Source of the DNA: Cordylochernes scorpioides
Lineage: Eukaryota; Arthropoda; Arachnida; Pseudoscorpiones; Chernetidae
Reading direction: 5' to 3'
Assembly: GCA_030710605.1 (NCBI GenBank)
Contig: CP092879.1
Span: 47,264,576-47,328,575 of the forward strand
DNA: 64,000 nucleotides
Below, one piece after another: positions 11,991-21,094 of this stretch (its first letter is position 1; the number at the start of each line of letters is the position of its first letter). The position numbers were made by a program, and so were the translations under genes. Under the pieces are notes generated by a model. That model saw only the letters and a program-made list of their open reading frames with translations. It had not been told where the DNA came from and made no database searches.

Positions 11991-13153
11991 TTCGGGTGAG
12001 TTGAGCTAATTTGGCCTTCACCAGAGGGCAAGTCCGGGCTGTGGTGTAGTGGCTTAGCTTCTCAAATACTGCTCCGGTCTTCTTGCAGCAATTATGGCAT
12101 TTTGCAGAAGAGTTTGGGCAAGAGTGACCCTCATGGCCGACCGTGCCACACTTGAAGCAGATGGGTTGGACAGCAGGGCAAGCTGTAGTGCGGTGGCCAA
12201 AGCTGCAGCAGCGGTAACATTGTTTTAGGGAGATACTTTTTTCGTACCGTAGGATGAGTCCTGCAATGGGGATCTTTCCACGATGGCCCAAGAAATTTGA
12301 CACTTCGTTGTCAACCTCGAGGAAGACTGTGGTGTAGCCATGAGGGTTGTCTTTTGGACGGTGGGCAATCTTGAACATTCTTGTCCTGGAGAGGTTCTTG
12401 AGATCCTCGTTATTTTGGAGGTTTTCCAGGATCATGTTGTTGGTTGTGCAGCTTTCTACACCAAACAGGCAAAATCTGGGATGGATGATCGGTCTTTCCG
12501 TGCATTTCAAGGAATTGGGGATATTTTTATTAGCTTTGAATCTCGCCGCGAGAGTCGAAGCACCTTGAGTGGTTCTGGTGTGGATGACCAGCCGTCCTTT
12601 TCCATTGAGGGAGGCTGCCACGTCAGAGGAATTCAGGATTGAGGGGTCTGCTTTTTTTACTTCACGTAGAATTTCACGTGCTTCCTTGGGTGGATTGTCT
12701 GACTTTATGAGTACATGTGATTCATAAGCGGTTGTGAAATATTTTGGGGGGGGTTTGGTCTGCTGCTTTTTTGTGAGTGGGATCGGTTTTGTGACATTTG
12801 GCTTGGCTGTGGCGTTTATGTAGGGTTTCTCCTTGAGGATTTGATGTTCTTTGGCGTGATTTATCCCCTTATATACATCAAGTATTATATCCTCAGCTCC
12901 TTTTAGAGCCCATCCCATCAGGGATAGCATTGACTGAAGTTGTTCTGTGGTCATGCCGTTCGACTTTGCTACGTCAGTCATTTTTCTTGTAGCCTTCTGA
13001 TGGATAGCCTTGATCTGGTTAAACTCGAAGTTGCAAGAAGGCTCACCAATACGCGGGCGTTTCACGCTTCCTTCTCTTTGTGAAAGAGACGATTCACTGT
13101 CCATTTCCATATTTGGTTAGTGCGCTTGTTCTACGCTACATTTTTATATATTA
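10076..13153 (-). mobile_element. Jockey/R1-superfamily LINE, 3'-truncated
   Basis: A minus-strand non-LTR retrotransposon with ORF1 (three zinc knuckles) and ORF2 (endonuclease and RT) in the usual order. ORF2 stops being LINE sequence at about 10076, in the middle of the RT domain, exactly where the duplicated block begins. Target-primed reverse transcription normally truncates the 5' end, so loss of the 3' end points to a rearrangement junction. The 5' side abuts a Helitron at 13154. Confidence 0.85.
11983..13110 (-). CDS. LINE ORF1: zinc-knuckle nucleic-acid-binding protein
   Basis: A 375-residue ORF1 protein of the Jockey/R1/I type. A lysine/proline-rich N-terminal third precedes an RRM-like central region (about residues 130-290). 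Three C-terminal zinc knuckles follow: CYRCCSFGHRTTAC, CFKCGTVGHEGHSC and a third starting CHNC. The family protein coats the LINE RNA to form the ribonucleoprotein. The frame is open from ATG to stop, with no break seen. Its stop overlaps the ATG of ORF2, confirming the pair. Confidence 0.85.
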   Translation of the reverse strand: MEMDSESSLSQREGSVKRPRIGEPSCNFEFNQIKAIHQKATRKMTDVAKSNGMTTEQLQSMLSLMGWALKGAEDIILDVYKGINHAKEHQILKEKPYINATAKPNVTKPIPLTKKQQTKPPPKYFTTAYESHVLIKSDNPPKEAREILREVKKADPSILNSSDVAASLNGKGRLVIHTRTTQGASTLAARFKANKNIPNSLKCTERPIIHPRFCLFGVESCTTNNMILENLQNNEDLKNLSRTRMFKIAHRPKDNPHGYTTVFLEVDNEVSNFLGHRGKIPIAGLILRYEKSISLKQCYRCCSFGHRTTACPAVQPICFKCGTVGHEGHSCPNSSAKCHNCCKKTGAVFEKLSHYTTARTCPLVKAKLAQLTRND

Positions 13154-13162
13154 CTAGCGGAT

Positions 13163-13550
13163 GTACCCGGCTTCGCCCGGGTTTTACCCGAGTAAAGGTT
13201 TGTCTAACGAATTTCTCGATAAGGGAACACTTTTTCCCGGTTCCTTGAAAAATACTCGATAAGTTGAATAAAATCAATATTAATTGGTTCCCTCGGTAAT
13301 TGGAAGTTAAAGGAATAGTATCTTGCCTTGGAATTGTATCATTATTCTTGTATGGACGTACCCGGCTTCGCCCGGGTTTTACCCGAGTAAAGGTTTGTCT
13401 AACGAATCTCTCAATAAAGTGAACATTTTTTCCCGGTCCCTTGAAAAATACTCGATAAGTTGAATAAAATCAATATTAATTGGTTCCCTCGGTAATTGGA
13501 AGTTAAAGGAATAGTATCTTGCCTTGGAATTGTATCATTATTCTTGTCTC
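13163..13550. repeat. Tandem duplication of the Helitron 3' end (195-bp period)
   Basis: GTACCCGGCTTCGCCCGGG occurs at 13163 and again at 13358, and the roughly 190 bases after each are nearly identical, both ending near ATTCTTGT. The unit includes the Helitron 3' hairpin, so the element carries two potential termination hairpins. Confidence 0.85.
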
Positions 13551-13740
13551 AAATAAATTGCCGTGTCATCCTGAATTTTGTCTTTCCTAATTCTCTACAT
13601 TACAAAATCATCGTATCATCATGATAATATTTAGAGTAGATTGTTTAATTATAACAGATAAATTAGAATATTTATCTTGATTATTTTAAAGCGAAAAGTT
13701 ATTTCAAAAATTTTATTTGCTAGAAACCTTCCCAGTACTA

Positions 13741-13940
13741 CAACAACAAACAACAACAACAAAAGGCTTTATTAAGACAATTTAGTCTTATACGGATTCT
13801 CCAAGCACAGAAATGTAGGGTACATACAAGAATAACAGTGGTAACAACAACAAAAGTCCCTGTTATGACCTTTTGGTCTTATACAACTTTCCCACGTAGA
13901 AGAGGGTATATACAGGAATAACAGCAATAGTTACAATAAT
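13741..13940 (-). repeat. LINE 3' UTR with imperfect direct repeat and (TTG)n tail
   Basis: On the minus strand this ends AATAAAGCC then a TTG-rich tail at the TSD. A roughly 95-bp unit (shared features: GTCTTATAC, TACA-AATAACAG, AACAACAAAAG on the plus strand) occurs twice with divergence. Confidence 0.6.
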
Positions 13941-13989
13941 TAGCAATGCTATTTACAATGTGTCAAGGGGGAGAGAATCAAGAAAGGGC

Positions 13990-14569
13990 TTACTGGGGAA
14001 CTAGAGTATTAACATAGGTAGATGTTATTATATCTCTTGAGGAAAGATTACGCGACAATAAAGTTGGGATATCCAGAAGGTTAAGAAAGTCTCCAAGGTG
14101 GTTGGTGCGAATGTTTAGTTCACCATATAAAATATATTCCAGTCCATTGTGTATCTTGATCGTAATATATATATTCTCTAGTTGGAGTTCGTTAGGAGTT
14201 AGATACGTAAAAGTTATACAAGTCATCAATGAATCTTAGTTTGGGTTCATTTTAAGTAACCGAAATCCAATTAGTTTTCTCTTCAACATTGTCTAGTATG
14301 TGTTTATTTTTGTTATCAATTCCTACAATGATGTCATCAGAGCTTCTTCCCTGACCCGAGGTTTTTCTGGAAAGTGATTGGTAAACCTGGAAATCTTCGA
14401 CCTCGGGTTTTAGAACAAATTGGCACAAAGTTTCCGTTATAGCAAATATTTCAAACTGCTTTACATAATCAATGAAAGGGAAAACGGAATTTATTCTAAA
14501 GAAACTATTGTTATTCCAATACATAATTTTTACATAATTGTGACCAAGTTTTAATAGTTGTTCGATCAA
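13990..14569 (-). pseudogene. LINE ORF2 endonuclease remnant
   Basis: Two open stretches in different frames (14252-14569 and 13990-14229) read like the N-terminal endonuclease of ORF2: KIMYWNNNSF and FEIFAITET in the first, ITFTYLTPNELQ and YGELNIRTNHLG in the second. A frameshift separates them near 14240 and the rest of ORF2 is missing. The family enzyme nicks target DNA; this copy is inactive. Confidence 0.65.
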
Positions 14570-14676
14570 GTAGTTTAGTTTTCCATTCCTATTAGCTATA
14601 TGTGGTTGATGATGATATTTTCTTGCCTGTAAAAAGAGATATCATGTGATCCTTCCAGTTCATTTCTGTGTGTTTG

Positions 14677-15483
14677 CTATATCTCAGTTCCTTCTGAACT
14701 CATGATCTTATCATTTATCACTTGGTAAACAATACTTCCAACAATCAACTTGCTATCTCGAAGTTTAGATGAGATTCCTTTAGCAAAGAGTTCATTTCTC
14801 TTATTAATCAACAATCGACGCTGTTCTCTAACTTTTAAGGTGTAATCCTTATTTATGTAAATCCTTGATTCCTTAAGCTTGAATGCATTCCTAAATAATT
14901 TTATTCTGTCTTCATATTTGGGTATTTCCACCAGTAGGGGTGCGCTCGGCTTTTTAGACAATCGATGGCATTTAAGGATCTTAATATTATCGGAGATTTG
15001 CATATTATCCGTAATTATCTGTTTTATTTTTGCGAGAGATTCATCGCTTGTTTCATTTTCTTTCTTTTCAACTCCGTAAAAAATCAAATTACTTTCTCTC
15101 ATTTTTATCTCCGTGAATTCTATTCTTTTCTCAATTTCTTGGATCCTTTCAGAATTCTTCGAGACAGATTTTACCGTGTTTTCCATAGTATTCTCCAGTT
15201 GTTGTATGCGTCGATTTAATTTTTCAACTCCTTGCTCTATAGAAAGTAACCTTGTCTCTAATTTCTTCCCCCAGTCATCCATTTTGTTCGAGAGTGCACC
15301 AATCAATTGTCGAATATCACCTTCCATACATGACTCGAGCGTAGTTTGCCTGGTGGGCCTAGGTCCCGGGTTTTGCTCTATGCCAGATATCAGTAATAAA
15401 ATCAAAATTATACATCTAAGATTTGGCCTTCTGTACTGAATCTGAATCTTGAATTTCAGATTCTCAGCATAACCCAGATCCAT
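14677..15483 (-). CDS. LINE ORF1 with 2A-like N-terminus, coiled coil and RRM
   Basis: A 268-residue protein. Residues about 24-34 are hydrophobic (CIILILLLISG) and lead into IEQNPGP, the 2A ribosome-skipping or signal-like motif known from CR1/L2-type LINEs. A predicted coiled coil follows (about residues 65-130, heptads around LETRLLSIEQGVEKLNRRI). A Transposase_22-like RRM begins at RESNLIFYGVE, and a basic C-terminal domain ends the protein. The family product binds LINE RNA. The frame is open; its start codon overlaps the CATTG TSD of Gypsy D, so the LINE leader is now displaced beyond 18342. Confidence 0.8.
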   Translation of the reverse strand: MDLGYAENLKFKIQIQYRRPNLRCIILILLLISGIEQNPGPRPTRQTTLESCMEGDIRQLIGALSNKMDDWGKKLETRLLSIEQGVEKLNRRIQQLENTMENTVKSVSKNSERIQEIEKRIEFTEIKMRESNLIFYGVEKKENETSDESLAKIKQIITDNMQISDNIKILKCHRLSKKPSAPLLVEIPKYEDRIKLFRNAFKLKESRIYINKDYTLKVREQRRLLINKRNELFAKGISSKLRDSKLIVGSIVYQVINDKIMSSEGTEI

Positions 15484-15485
15484 TG

Positions 15486-15599
15486 TGTTTTAATGTCCAT
15501 CCATACAGAGTTCAAAATAACAACTGACTCACCCGTGCAGCCAAGGTCACGCTCCGCGGGAAAATATAGGTACATGTTTTCTTACATGTTCTCAGCACA
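15486..15599 (-). repeat. Gypsy D 3' LTR
   Basis: A 114-bp terminal repeat, nearly identical to 18229-18342. TSD CATTG at 15481-15485. Confidence 0.9.
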
Positions 15600-15659
15600 T
15601 CCCCCTTTTTAAGACTTGAAATATATATATACATTACAAACTTTAAATGCATAATATAA

Positions 15660-18146
15660 TTAATAATGAAGGCGATCCACAGGTTTAACAATTCGTCCAC
15701 TCCGGGTTCTTATCTGGCCGTCTTCTGAGTCGTTAGAGGGATAATCCACAACTGGGGTCTTTTCATTTTCAACCAGATCCTCTCCCGAAAAGGTCGGCGT
15801 CGATGGGTCAGCTGGATATTGCACTGTATCTCCTTTTCGTAGATGGAACCTGTTTCGACGTAAAGTCCCAACTGGAGTATCAACCATATACGACCTTGGT
15901 GTCGATGCTTTCTGCTTTACAATCCCCCAGGTTCGCATATCTGTAATCCAAACAGTGTCACCTTCGGATGGCTCCTCCATGTCCGTAGCTCCGCAGCGTC
16001 GATCATATCTGAATTTCATATCCTTTCTCCTTCTCCCTTCCTTTCTTTTCAGGGTCTGAGAGTCCACCAACCTTGGATTAAGATTCTCTGGTGCAATTGG
16101 CAAGGTCGTTCGGAGTTTACGTCCCAGATGGTTCACCATGCCAAGAAATCTTCTTACGCCATGAACATCGGTCGGAGCAGGCATCTTCGCCACTGCTTCG
16201 ATTTTCGCTGGATCTGGTCGAATACCGTCTTCATCCAGTATGTGCCCAAGAAAATTAATTCTTGGCACGTCGAAGACACACTTGGCCTTGTTTAGTGTAA
16301 CTTTCGCCTCTTTCAGTTTTCGGAGCACTAAACGAAGAATTCGATCGTGAGTCTTGGAGTCGGAGGCAAATATCAGGATATCGTCCAGGTAACACATTAC
16401 ACCGTCCATGCCTTGCAAGATTATTGACATAACTCTCTGAAAATACTCTGGGGCGAGTGAGATTCCAAATGGCATTCTGCAGTATTTATATCTCCCAAAA
16501 GGAGTGATGAAGGTCGTTAAATGCTGGCAGTCCGGGCTCAACGGAATCTGGTGAAAGCCACTGTTCGCGTCCAGTTTCGAAAAGAATCTTGCTTCCCCCA
16601 GTTGCCCCAGCATGTGCTCCACCACTGGCATGGGATGCACTTCGCGCTGTACATGTTCGTTCAGCCTTGAGAGATCCACACAGAGTCGTATGTCGCCATT
16701 CGGTTTACCAGCAATCACAGTCGGTGCACACCATTCAGTAGCAACGTTAACTTGTGCTATGATTCCCGCCTTCTCGAGCTCTTCCAATCTTGTTTTAAGC
16801 TTTTCCATCAAAGGTATTGGTACCCGTCGAGGAGTATGCACAGCATAGGGTTTTGCTCCAGGTTTCAATTTGATTTCGTAAGGGTTTCCGATCTGTCCGA
16901 GTCCTTCAAATACTTCAGGGAATTCCTTGATTGGGTTCATTCTCGTCGCAACCACTTCAATCCGCCTCGCCAGGTTCAAGAGCTCACATGCCCGGCGACT
17001 CAGAAGAGGTTCACTCAAACGACGAATGACATAAATCTTCTCCTTGATTTCATAATTGCCATTTCGCAGCGTTGATATAAACATACCCACAGTCTGAAGT
17101 TCGGAGAATTCAGCAGCTCTAAGGTTGATATCACTTTCCACTAGTCGTTGCTGTCCCATTATCTTCTTGAAGAGACACAGAGGAACACATGTAACATCCG
17201 CCTGGGAGTCGAGCTTGAACTTCACCTGTTTCCCGTTCACTTGGATTTCTGCTGTCCATCGCCTCCTGCACTCGCCTTCATCATCATCGAGATTAGATGA
17301 ATCCTCCACAGCTGAGACCTCCAGGAGAAAACCAATTTCTTCATCAAGTTCAGAAACAGCTTTGACTTCCGCAGTCTTCGCCTGCTTATCTGGGCAGCAA
17401 TTTGCAAAATGGCCAGTTTTTGAACATAGGTTGCATCTTTGTCCTTCAGCACGGCAAGCCTGTCCTTCCCTGTGGGTGAAACCTCCGCATTTTGGACATC
17501 GTGATCTTGTTTTGGCTGACTTCTCCTTCTTCCTCGAAGGCTGCTGTTGTTGTTTCGGTGATTGCTTCTTCGAGTTGAACTTCACCTGATTGACCTTTTG
17601 GCTTGTTGAGGGACGCTGCAGGTCGACTTGCTGCTGTCGAACGGCTTCCTGCTGTCGAACCATTTTCACCGCCTTTCCCAAAGTCAGTTCGCTGTCCAAC
17701 TGCATTCTTTCAGATAAAGCTTTGTCCCTCACTCCAACCACTATTCGGTCACGGATCAACTGCTCATGAAGACCCTCAAATTCGCAACTATCAGCCAACT
17801 TGTACAATGAAGTGATGAATTCGTCCACTGGCTCCCGATCCTCTTGGATTCTTGAATTAAATTTCGCACGTTCGTAGATAATATTCTTTCTGACACAGAA
17901 GTGGCTGTCGAATGCCTTGAGGACGGAATCAATTTTCTTTGCCTCTTCCTCCTTTTCGAACTTGAAGGTCATGAATATATCATCCGCGCGGTCACCCATC
18001 AAATACATGAACAAATCGATCTTGTCCGCCTCCTCTTTCTTCGTCATTCCACTGACCACGAGGTATCGTTCGAATCTCTTCCTCCATTTGGGCCATTCGT
18101 TGGGAGTCGAGAAGTCGAAAGTTTCTGGAGGTTGAATCTGAGCCAT
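15660..18146 (-). CDS. Gypsy D Gag-Pol fusion ORF
   Basis: An open frame of 828 codons. Parts in order: a Gag capsid-like region (about residues 1-190, with SLYKLADSCEFEGLHEQLI), zinc knuckles (CPKCGGFTHREGQAC, CNLCSKTGHFANCC), a protease with FKLDSQADVTCVP, RT (LSRLNEHVQREVHPMP, YLDDILIF) and a C-terminal integrase tail-like region (GDTVWI, RNRFHLRK). It resembles K02A2.6-type Gypsy elements, with Gag and Pol in one frame. The element lacks the complete Gypsy domain set, so it probably depends on relatives. Confidence 0.8.
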   Translation of the reverse strand: MAQIQPPETFDFSTPNEWPKWRKRFERYLVVSGMTKKEEADKIDLFMYLMGDRADDIFMTFKFEKEEEAKKIDSVLKAFDSHFCVRKNIIYERAKFNSRIQEDREPVDEFITSLYKLADSCEFEGLHEQLIRDRIVVGVRDKALSERMQLDSELTLGKAVKMVRQQEAVRQQQVDLQRPSTSQKVNQVKFNSKKQSPKQQQQPSRKKEKSAKTRSRCPKCGGFTHREGQACRAEGQRCNLCSKTGHFANCCPDKQAKTAEVKAVSELDEEIGFLLEVSAVEDSSNLDDDEGECRRRWTAEIQVNGKQVKFKLDSQADVTCVPLCLFKKIMGQQRLVESDINLRAAEFSELQTVGMFISTLRNGNYEIKEKIYVIRRLSEPLLSRRACELLNLARRIEVVATRMNPIKEFPEVFEGLGQIGNPYEIKLKPGAKPYAVHTPRRVPIPLMEKLKTRLEELEKAGIIAQVNVATEWCAPTVIAGKPNGDIRLCVDLSRLNEHVQREVHPMPVVEHMLGQLGEARFFSKLDANSGFHQIPLSPDCQHLTTFITPFGRYKYCRMPFGISLAPEYFQRVMSIILQGMDGVMCYLDDILIFASDSKTHDRILRLVLRKLKEAKVTLNKAKCVFDVPRINFLGHILDEDGIRPDPAKIEAVAKMPAPTDVHGVRRFLGMVNHLGRKLRTTLPIAPENLNPRLVDSQTLKRKEGRRRKDMKFRYDRRCGATDMEEPSEGDTVWITDMRTWGIVKQKASTPRSYMVDTPVGTLRRNRFHLRKGDTVQYPADPSTPTFSGEDLVENEKTPVVDYPSNDSEDGQIRTRSGRIVKPVDRLHY

Positions 18147-18228
18147 GTTGAATTATCTTCCAAAGTACGCAAAAATCGATATTCTGCGATATAAGGGTTC
18201 GTATTTTATCCAGCTATCGCTGCCACCA

Positions 18229-18342
18229 TGTTTTAATGTCCATCCATACAGAGTTCAAAATAACAACTGACTCACCCGTGCAGCCAAGGTCACGCTCCGC
18301 GGGAAAACATAGGTACATGTTTTCTTACATGTTCTCAGCACA
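18229..18342 (-). repeat. Gypsy D 5' LTR
   Basis: A 114-bp terminal repeat; TSD CATTG at 18343-18347. The adjoining 18211-18228 complement is TGG-initial and serves as the putative primer-binding site. Confidence 0.9.
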
Positions 18343-18745
18343 CATTGCCAAACTATAATTTGCATAATTTTCACACGAATCGAAATTTGCATAACTAAAA
18401 GTTGAATGAAGCTTGTTTCGCTGTAAATTTAAATAAATTGTGATAAGAATGACAATTGGCCTCATATTATGAAGATATAAATTTACCAATATCACTTCAA
18501 TAAAAACAAAAATAACTCTATTTTATAAAGTACGGCGAAAAGCATAAAAAATAATTACCTAGCAGGAGCTGTCGTTTCGCGCAACCTTTCCGTTTGGCCA
18601 CCTGGCGGAGAATCCCAACCTTCCCAGTACTATACTAAATAACTTCCCAAAGTTTCATGGCGTTCCAATGAGTGGTTTGGTCAGGCATAAAGGACAAACA
18701 GACACACACACACACACACATACATTCATTTTTTATATATATAGA

Positions 18746-19067
18746 CAACATTAATAAACATGGTCAAAAGTCAATAATAATAACATAATAATCTGTTTAT
18801 GTTACATGTCTTTTTTTTTAGATGAATTACATATTTATTGTGTCTGGATTGATTAAAACAACAGTGTTGCAGGATCTTTATATTTGCATAGATTATACTA
18901 TATACAACATGTTCCCCGTTCAATCAAAGTCCGGGGTCATATATTTTGAACCGAAGTACAGGCGGGAGAGTTCTCCTGGTTCCTCTTGACCACTGGACGG
19001 TCTGGGCCTCCTCTCGGTGAACACTGGGTCTTCTCTAAAGTAGAACGCCAATTGATAAACCCTTCTC
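18746..19067. other. Unassigned AT-rich spacer
   Basis: No gene or named repeat seen. The last ~40 bp is a degenerate unit of the minisatellite that follows. Confidence 0.6.
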
Positions 19068-19440
19068 AGGCTTTCTCTAAGTGGAATGTCAATTGATCAA
19101 CCCTATTTAGGCTTTCTCTAAGTGGAATGCCAATTGATCAACCCTATTTAGGCTTTCTCTAAGTGGAATGTCAGTTGATCAATCCTATTCAGGCTTTCTC
19201 TATGTGGAATGCCAATTGATCAACCCTATTTAGGCTTTCTCTATGTGGAATGCCAATTGATCAACCCTATTTAGGCTTTCTCTAAGTGGAATGTCAGTTG
19301 ATCAATCCTACTCAGGCTTTCTCTAAGTGGAATGTCAGTTGATCAATCCTATTCAGGCTTTCTCTATGTGGAATGCCAATTGATCAACCCTATTTAGGCT
19401 TTCTCTAAGTGGAATGTCAGTTGATCAATCCTATTCAGGC
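19068..19440 (+). repeat. 41-bp minisatellite, nine units
   Basis: Nine tandem 41-bp units of the type AGGCTTTCTCTAAGTGGAAT followed by GYCARTTGATCAAYCCTA. They fall into at least two alternating variants (TCAGTTGATCAATCC and CCAATTGATCAACCC). The array ends exactly where the Bel/Pao LTR appears to begin, so it may be the target of that insertion. Confidence 0.9.
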
Positions 19441-19902
19441 TGACGCGAAAATAGGTACTTTTGGGCCAACCGAGCCTGGCAACACTGCACCCGCTGCCCC
19501 GCGCGCATGCGCGAGCGGAAAAGGATACCCCCCGCAATTCCGGTAAACAAAAGCTGTCTCGACGCCAACGTTTGGTTTTGACAGGCCTGAAAAAGAACTA
19601 TCTCTCATAAATTTTAATAATTGTTTTGAATAATATTTGTATTAATATTAATTTGTGTGATTTTTAAATAAATATTTCTTTCAATAAGTATTAAATTATT
19701 CATCACTGTTTTCTAATTTAGGCCTCGCCATCCAGCGTTGTGACTCAATTCTACTGATCACTGCAACAAAGGTATTGATTTATCAATTTATAATTTTCAA
19801 GTCAGTTTCCAGCATTACTGTAAAGCTAGGAGCTTTTAGTTCAGGTTAAGCCATCGGGACCTTGAATTGTCTTTTTTTTTTCAAATTTAAGACAAGACAA
19901 CA
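19441..19902 (+). repeat. Bel/Pao 5' LTR, copy 2
   Basis: Inferred from TGACGCGAAAATAGG, directly after the minisatellite, to ACAACA at 19902, which is followed by the putative primer-binding site at 19906-19923. A GC-rich block with CGCGCGCATGCGCG sits in its first third. The left boundary is inferred, because no 3' LTR is available for comparison. Confidence 0.6.
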
Positions 19903-19985
19903 TTTTGGCGCAGTCGACAGGATACAGATTGAAGAATTACTGATTACACAAAGGTGCAACTGTGAACCAGTGATTACTTCTCAGG

Positions 19986-21082
19986 ATGGCTGACCAACCA
20001 GTTAGTAGTGCTGAACTGAAAAAGCTTAGGACGCCAGTGCGTGCAAGGTTCACCAAGGCGTTCAATGAGCTCGAAACAGAGATCAAGAAGAATGAAGTCA
20101 AGAAAGCAGATGTAGAGAAAATCCTCCGCCGATTCCAGGCCCACCATGAAAAGCTTTCAAAATTGAACATGAGGATGGAAGAAGCTCTGCTACGAGAATC
20201 AGCGTCTGAAGACATTTTCACTGCCGAGTACGAATCTGTTTGTGAGTACGAAGATAATTTCAGTAACATTATGACTGATTACGAGGCTCTTGCGGAAAAG
20301 GATGACGTTAGTACAATCAGCGGCACAGCAGCAATGAACTATCAACTACCGAAGCTGGAGTTTAAGAAGTTTGGGGGAGAACCAAGAGAATGGATTACAT
20401 TCTGGAGTCAGTTCAGCACGATTGACCGGATCCACAGATGCCTCCAGAAACTAAGTTTCAGTATCTCTTTCAAGCCACCGCCGAGAACTCCGAGGTAAGA
20501 GAAGCAGTCGAGAGTTTTCCACCGAGTGCCGACAACTACTCTAAAGTCATCGAGTATATCAAATCACGTTTTGGAGAGGATGAAATGCTTGTTGAGATTT
20601 ATGTACGTGACCTGCTTCAGAATGTGCTTCAGAATGTGAGAGCCGAAGGTAAGATGTCTGTAGGGAAGTTTTACGATAGACTGGAGACACAACTGCGAGC
20701 ATTAGAAACATTGGGCGTCGCTCGTGACAAGTTTGCGGCTATGCTGTACCCACTCGTCGAATCAGCGCTACCAGAGGACACCCTTAGAGTATGGGAACGA
20801 AGTCAATATACGGTGAGCGGAAGAGGAGTACAGGATAAGTTGACACAACTCATGACGTTTTTGAAGACAGAAGTGAAGGGCGAGAGTCGAGTGAATATGG
20901 CCAAAGCAGCGTTCAAGATCGACAACAATCAAGATGCGAAGGATGATCGATCAAACAGGAAATCTCTTTCTAAGAAGAATACTGGAAGTAAAATGCCGAC
21001 GGCTACTGACCTCGCCAACACCACTCAGATGCGAAACAACTGCATCTTTTGTGGGAATGGTCACCCGAGTCAAGAATGCTAG
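19986..21082 (+). pseudogene. Bel/Pao Gag region, copy 2
   Basis: Nearly identical to the Gag region at 390-1486, with one amino-acid change in the first stretch. It is carried in two overlapping open stretches with a helical N-terminus, the PREWITFWSQF block and a C-terminal zinc knuckle. Confidence 0.75.
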
Positions 21083-21094
21083 AGTGGACAGCGG

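Larger units (their letters stand above)
15486..18342 (-). mobile_element. Gypsy D: short, young, non-autonomous-looking Gypsy element
   Basis: Two 114-bp LTRs (15486-15599 and 18229-18342) differ at about one position and are flanked by the 5-bp TSD CATTG. On the minus strand a primer-binding-site-like TGGTGGCAGCGATAGCTG directly follows the 5' LTR. A purine tract (AAAAAGGGGGA) directly precedes the 3' LTR. One long ORF lies between. It is shorter than a full Gypsy element and not whole, but LTR identity makes it a recent insertion. Confidence 0.85.
13739..18616 (-). mobile_element. CR1/L2-like LINE, internally deleted, split by Gypsy D
   Basis: The element is flanked by a 14-16 bp TSD, AACCTTCCCAGTAC, at 13725-13738 and 18617-18630. 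On the minus strand it has a leader (18616 downward), ORF1, the start of ORF2 endonuclease, and a 3' UTR ending AATAAAGCC followed by (TTG)n. Most of ORF2, including all RT, is absent, so the copy is dead. Gypsy D (15486-18342, TSD CATTG) is inserted at the ORF1 start codon. The LINE itself lies inside a Helitron. Confidence 0.8.
13154..18745 (-). mobile_element. Helitron, minus strand, with nested insertions
   Basis: On the minus strand the 5' end reads TCTATATATATAAAAAATG (18745 side). The 3' end has the hairpin CCCGGGCGAAGCCGGG about ten bases before CTAG, next to T (13154 side). The termini match the Helitron at 7806-8283 in design. Inside is a CR1/L2-like LINE with a long TSD, which contains Gypsy D. 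Without these the Helitron is only about 0.7 kb and non-autonomous. The 3' end is present twice in tandem (195-bp period). Confidence 0.7.

Noticed and set aside
19068-19440. CRISPR-like array
   Set aside because: Units are contiguous with no unique spacers, and the genome is clearly eukaryotic; it is a minisatellite.
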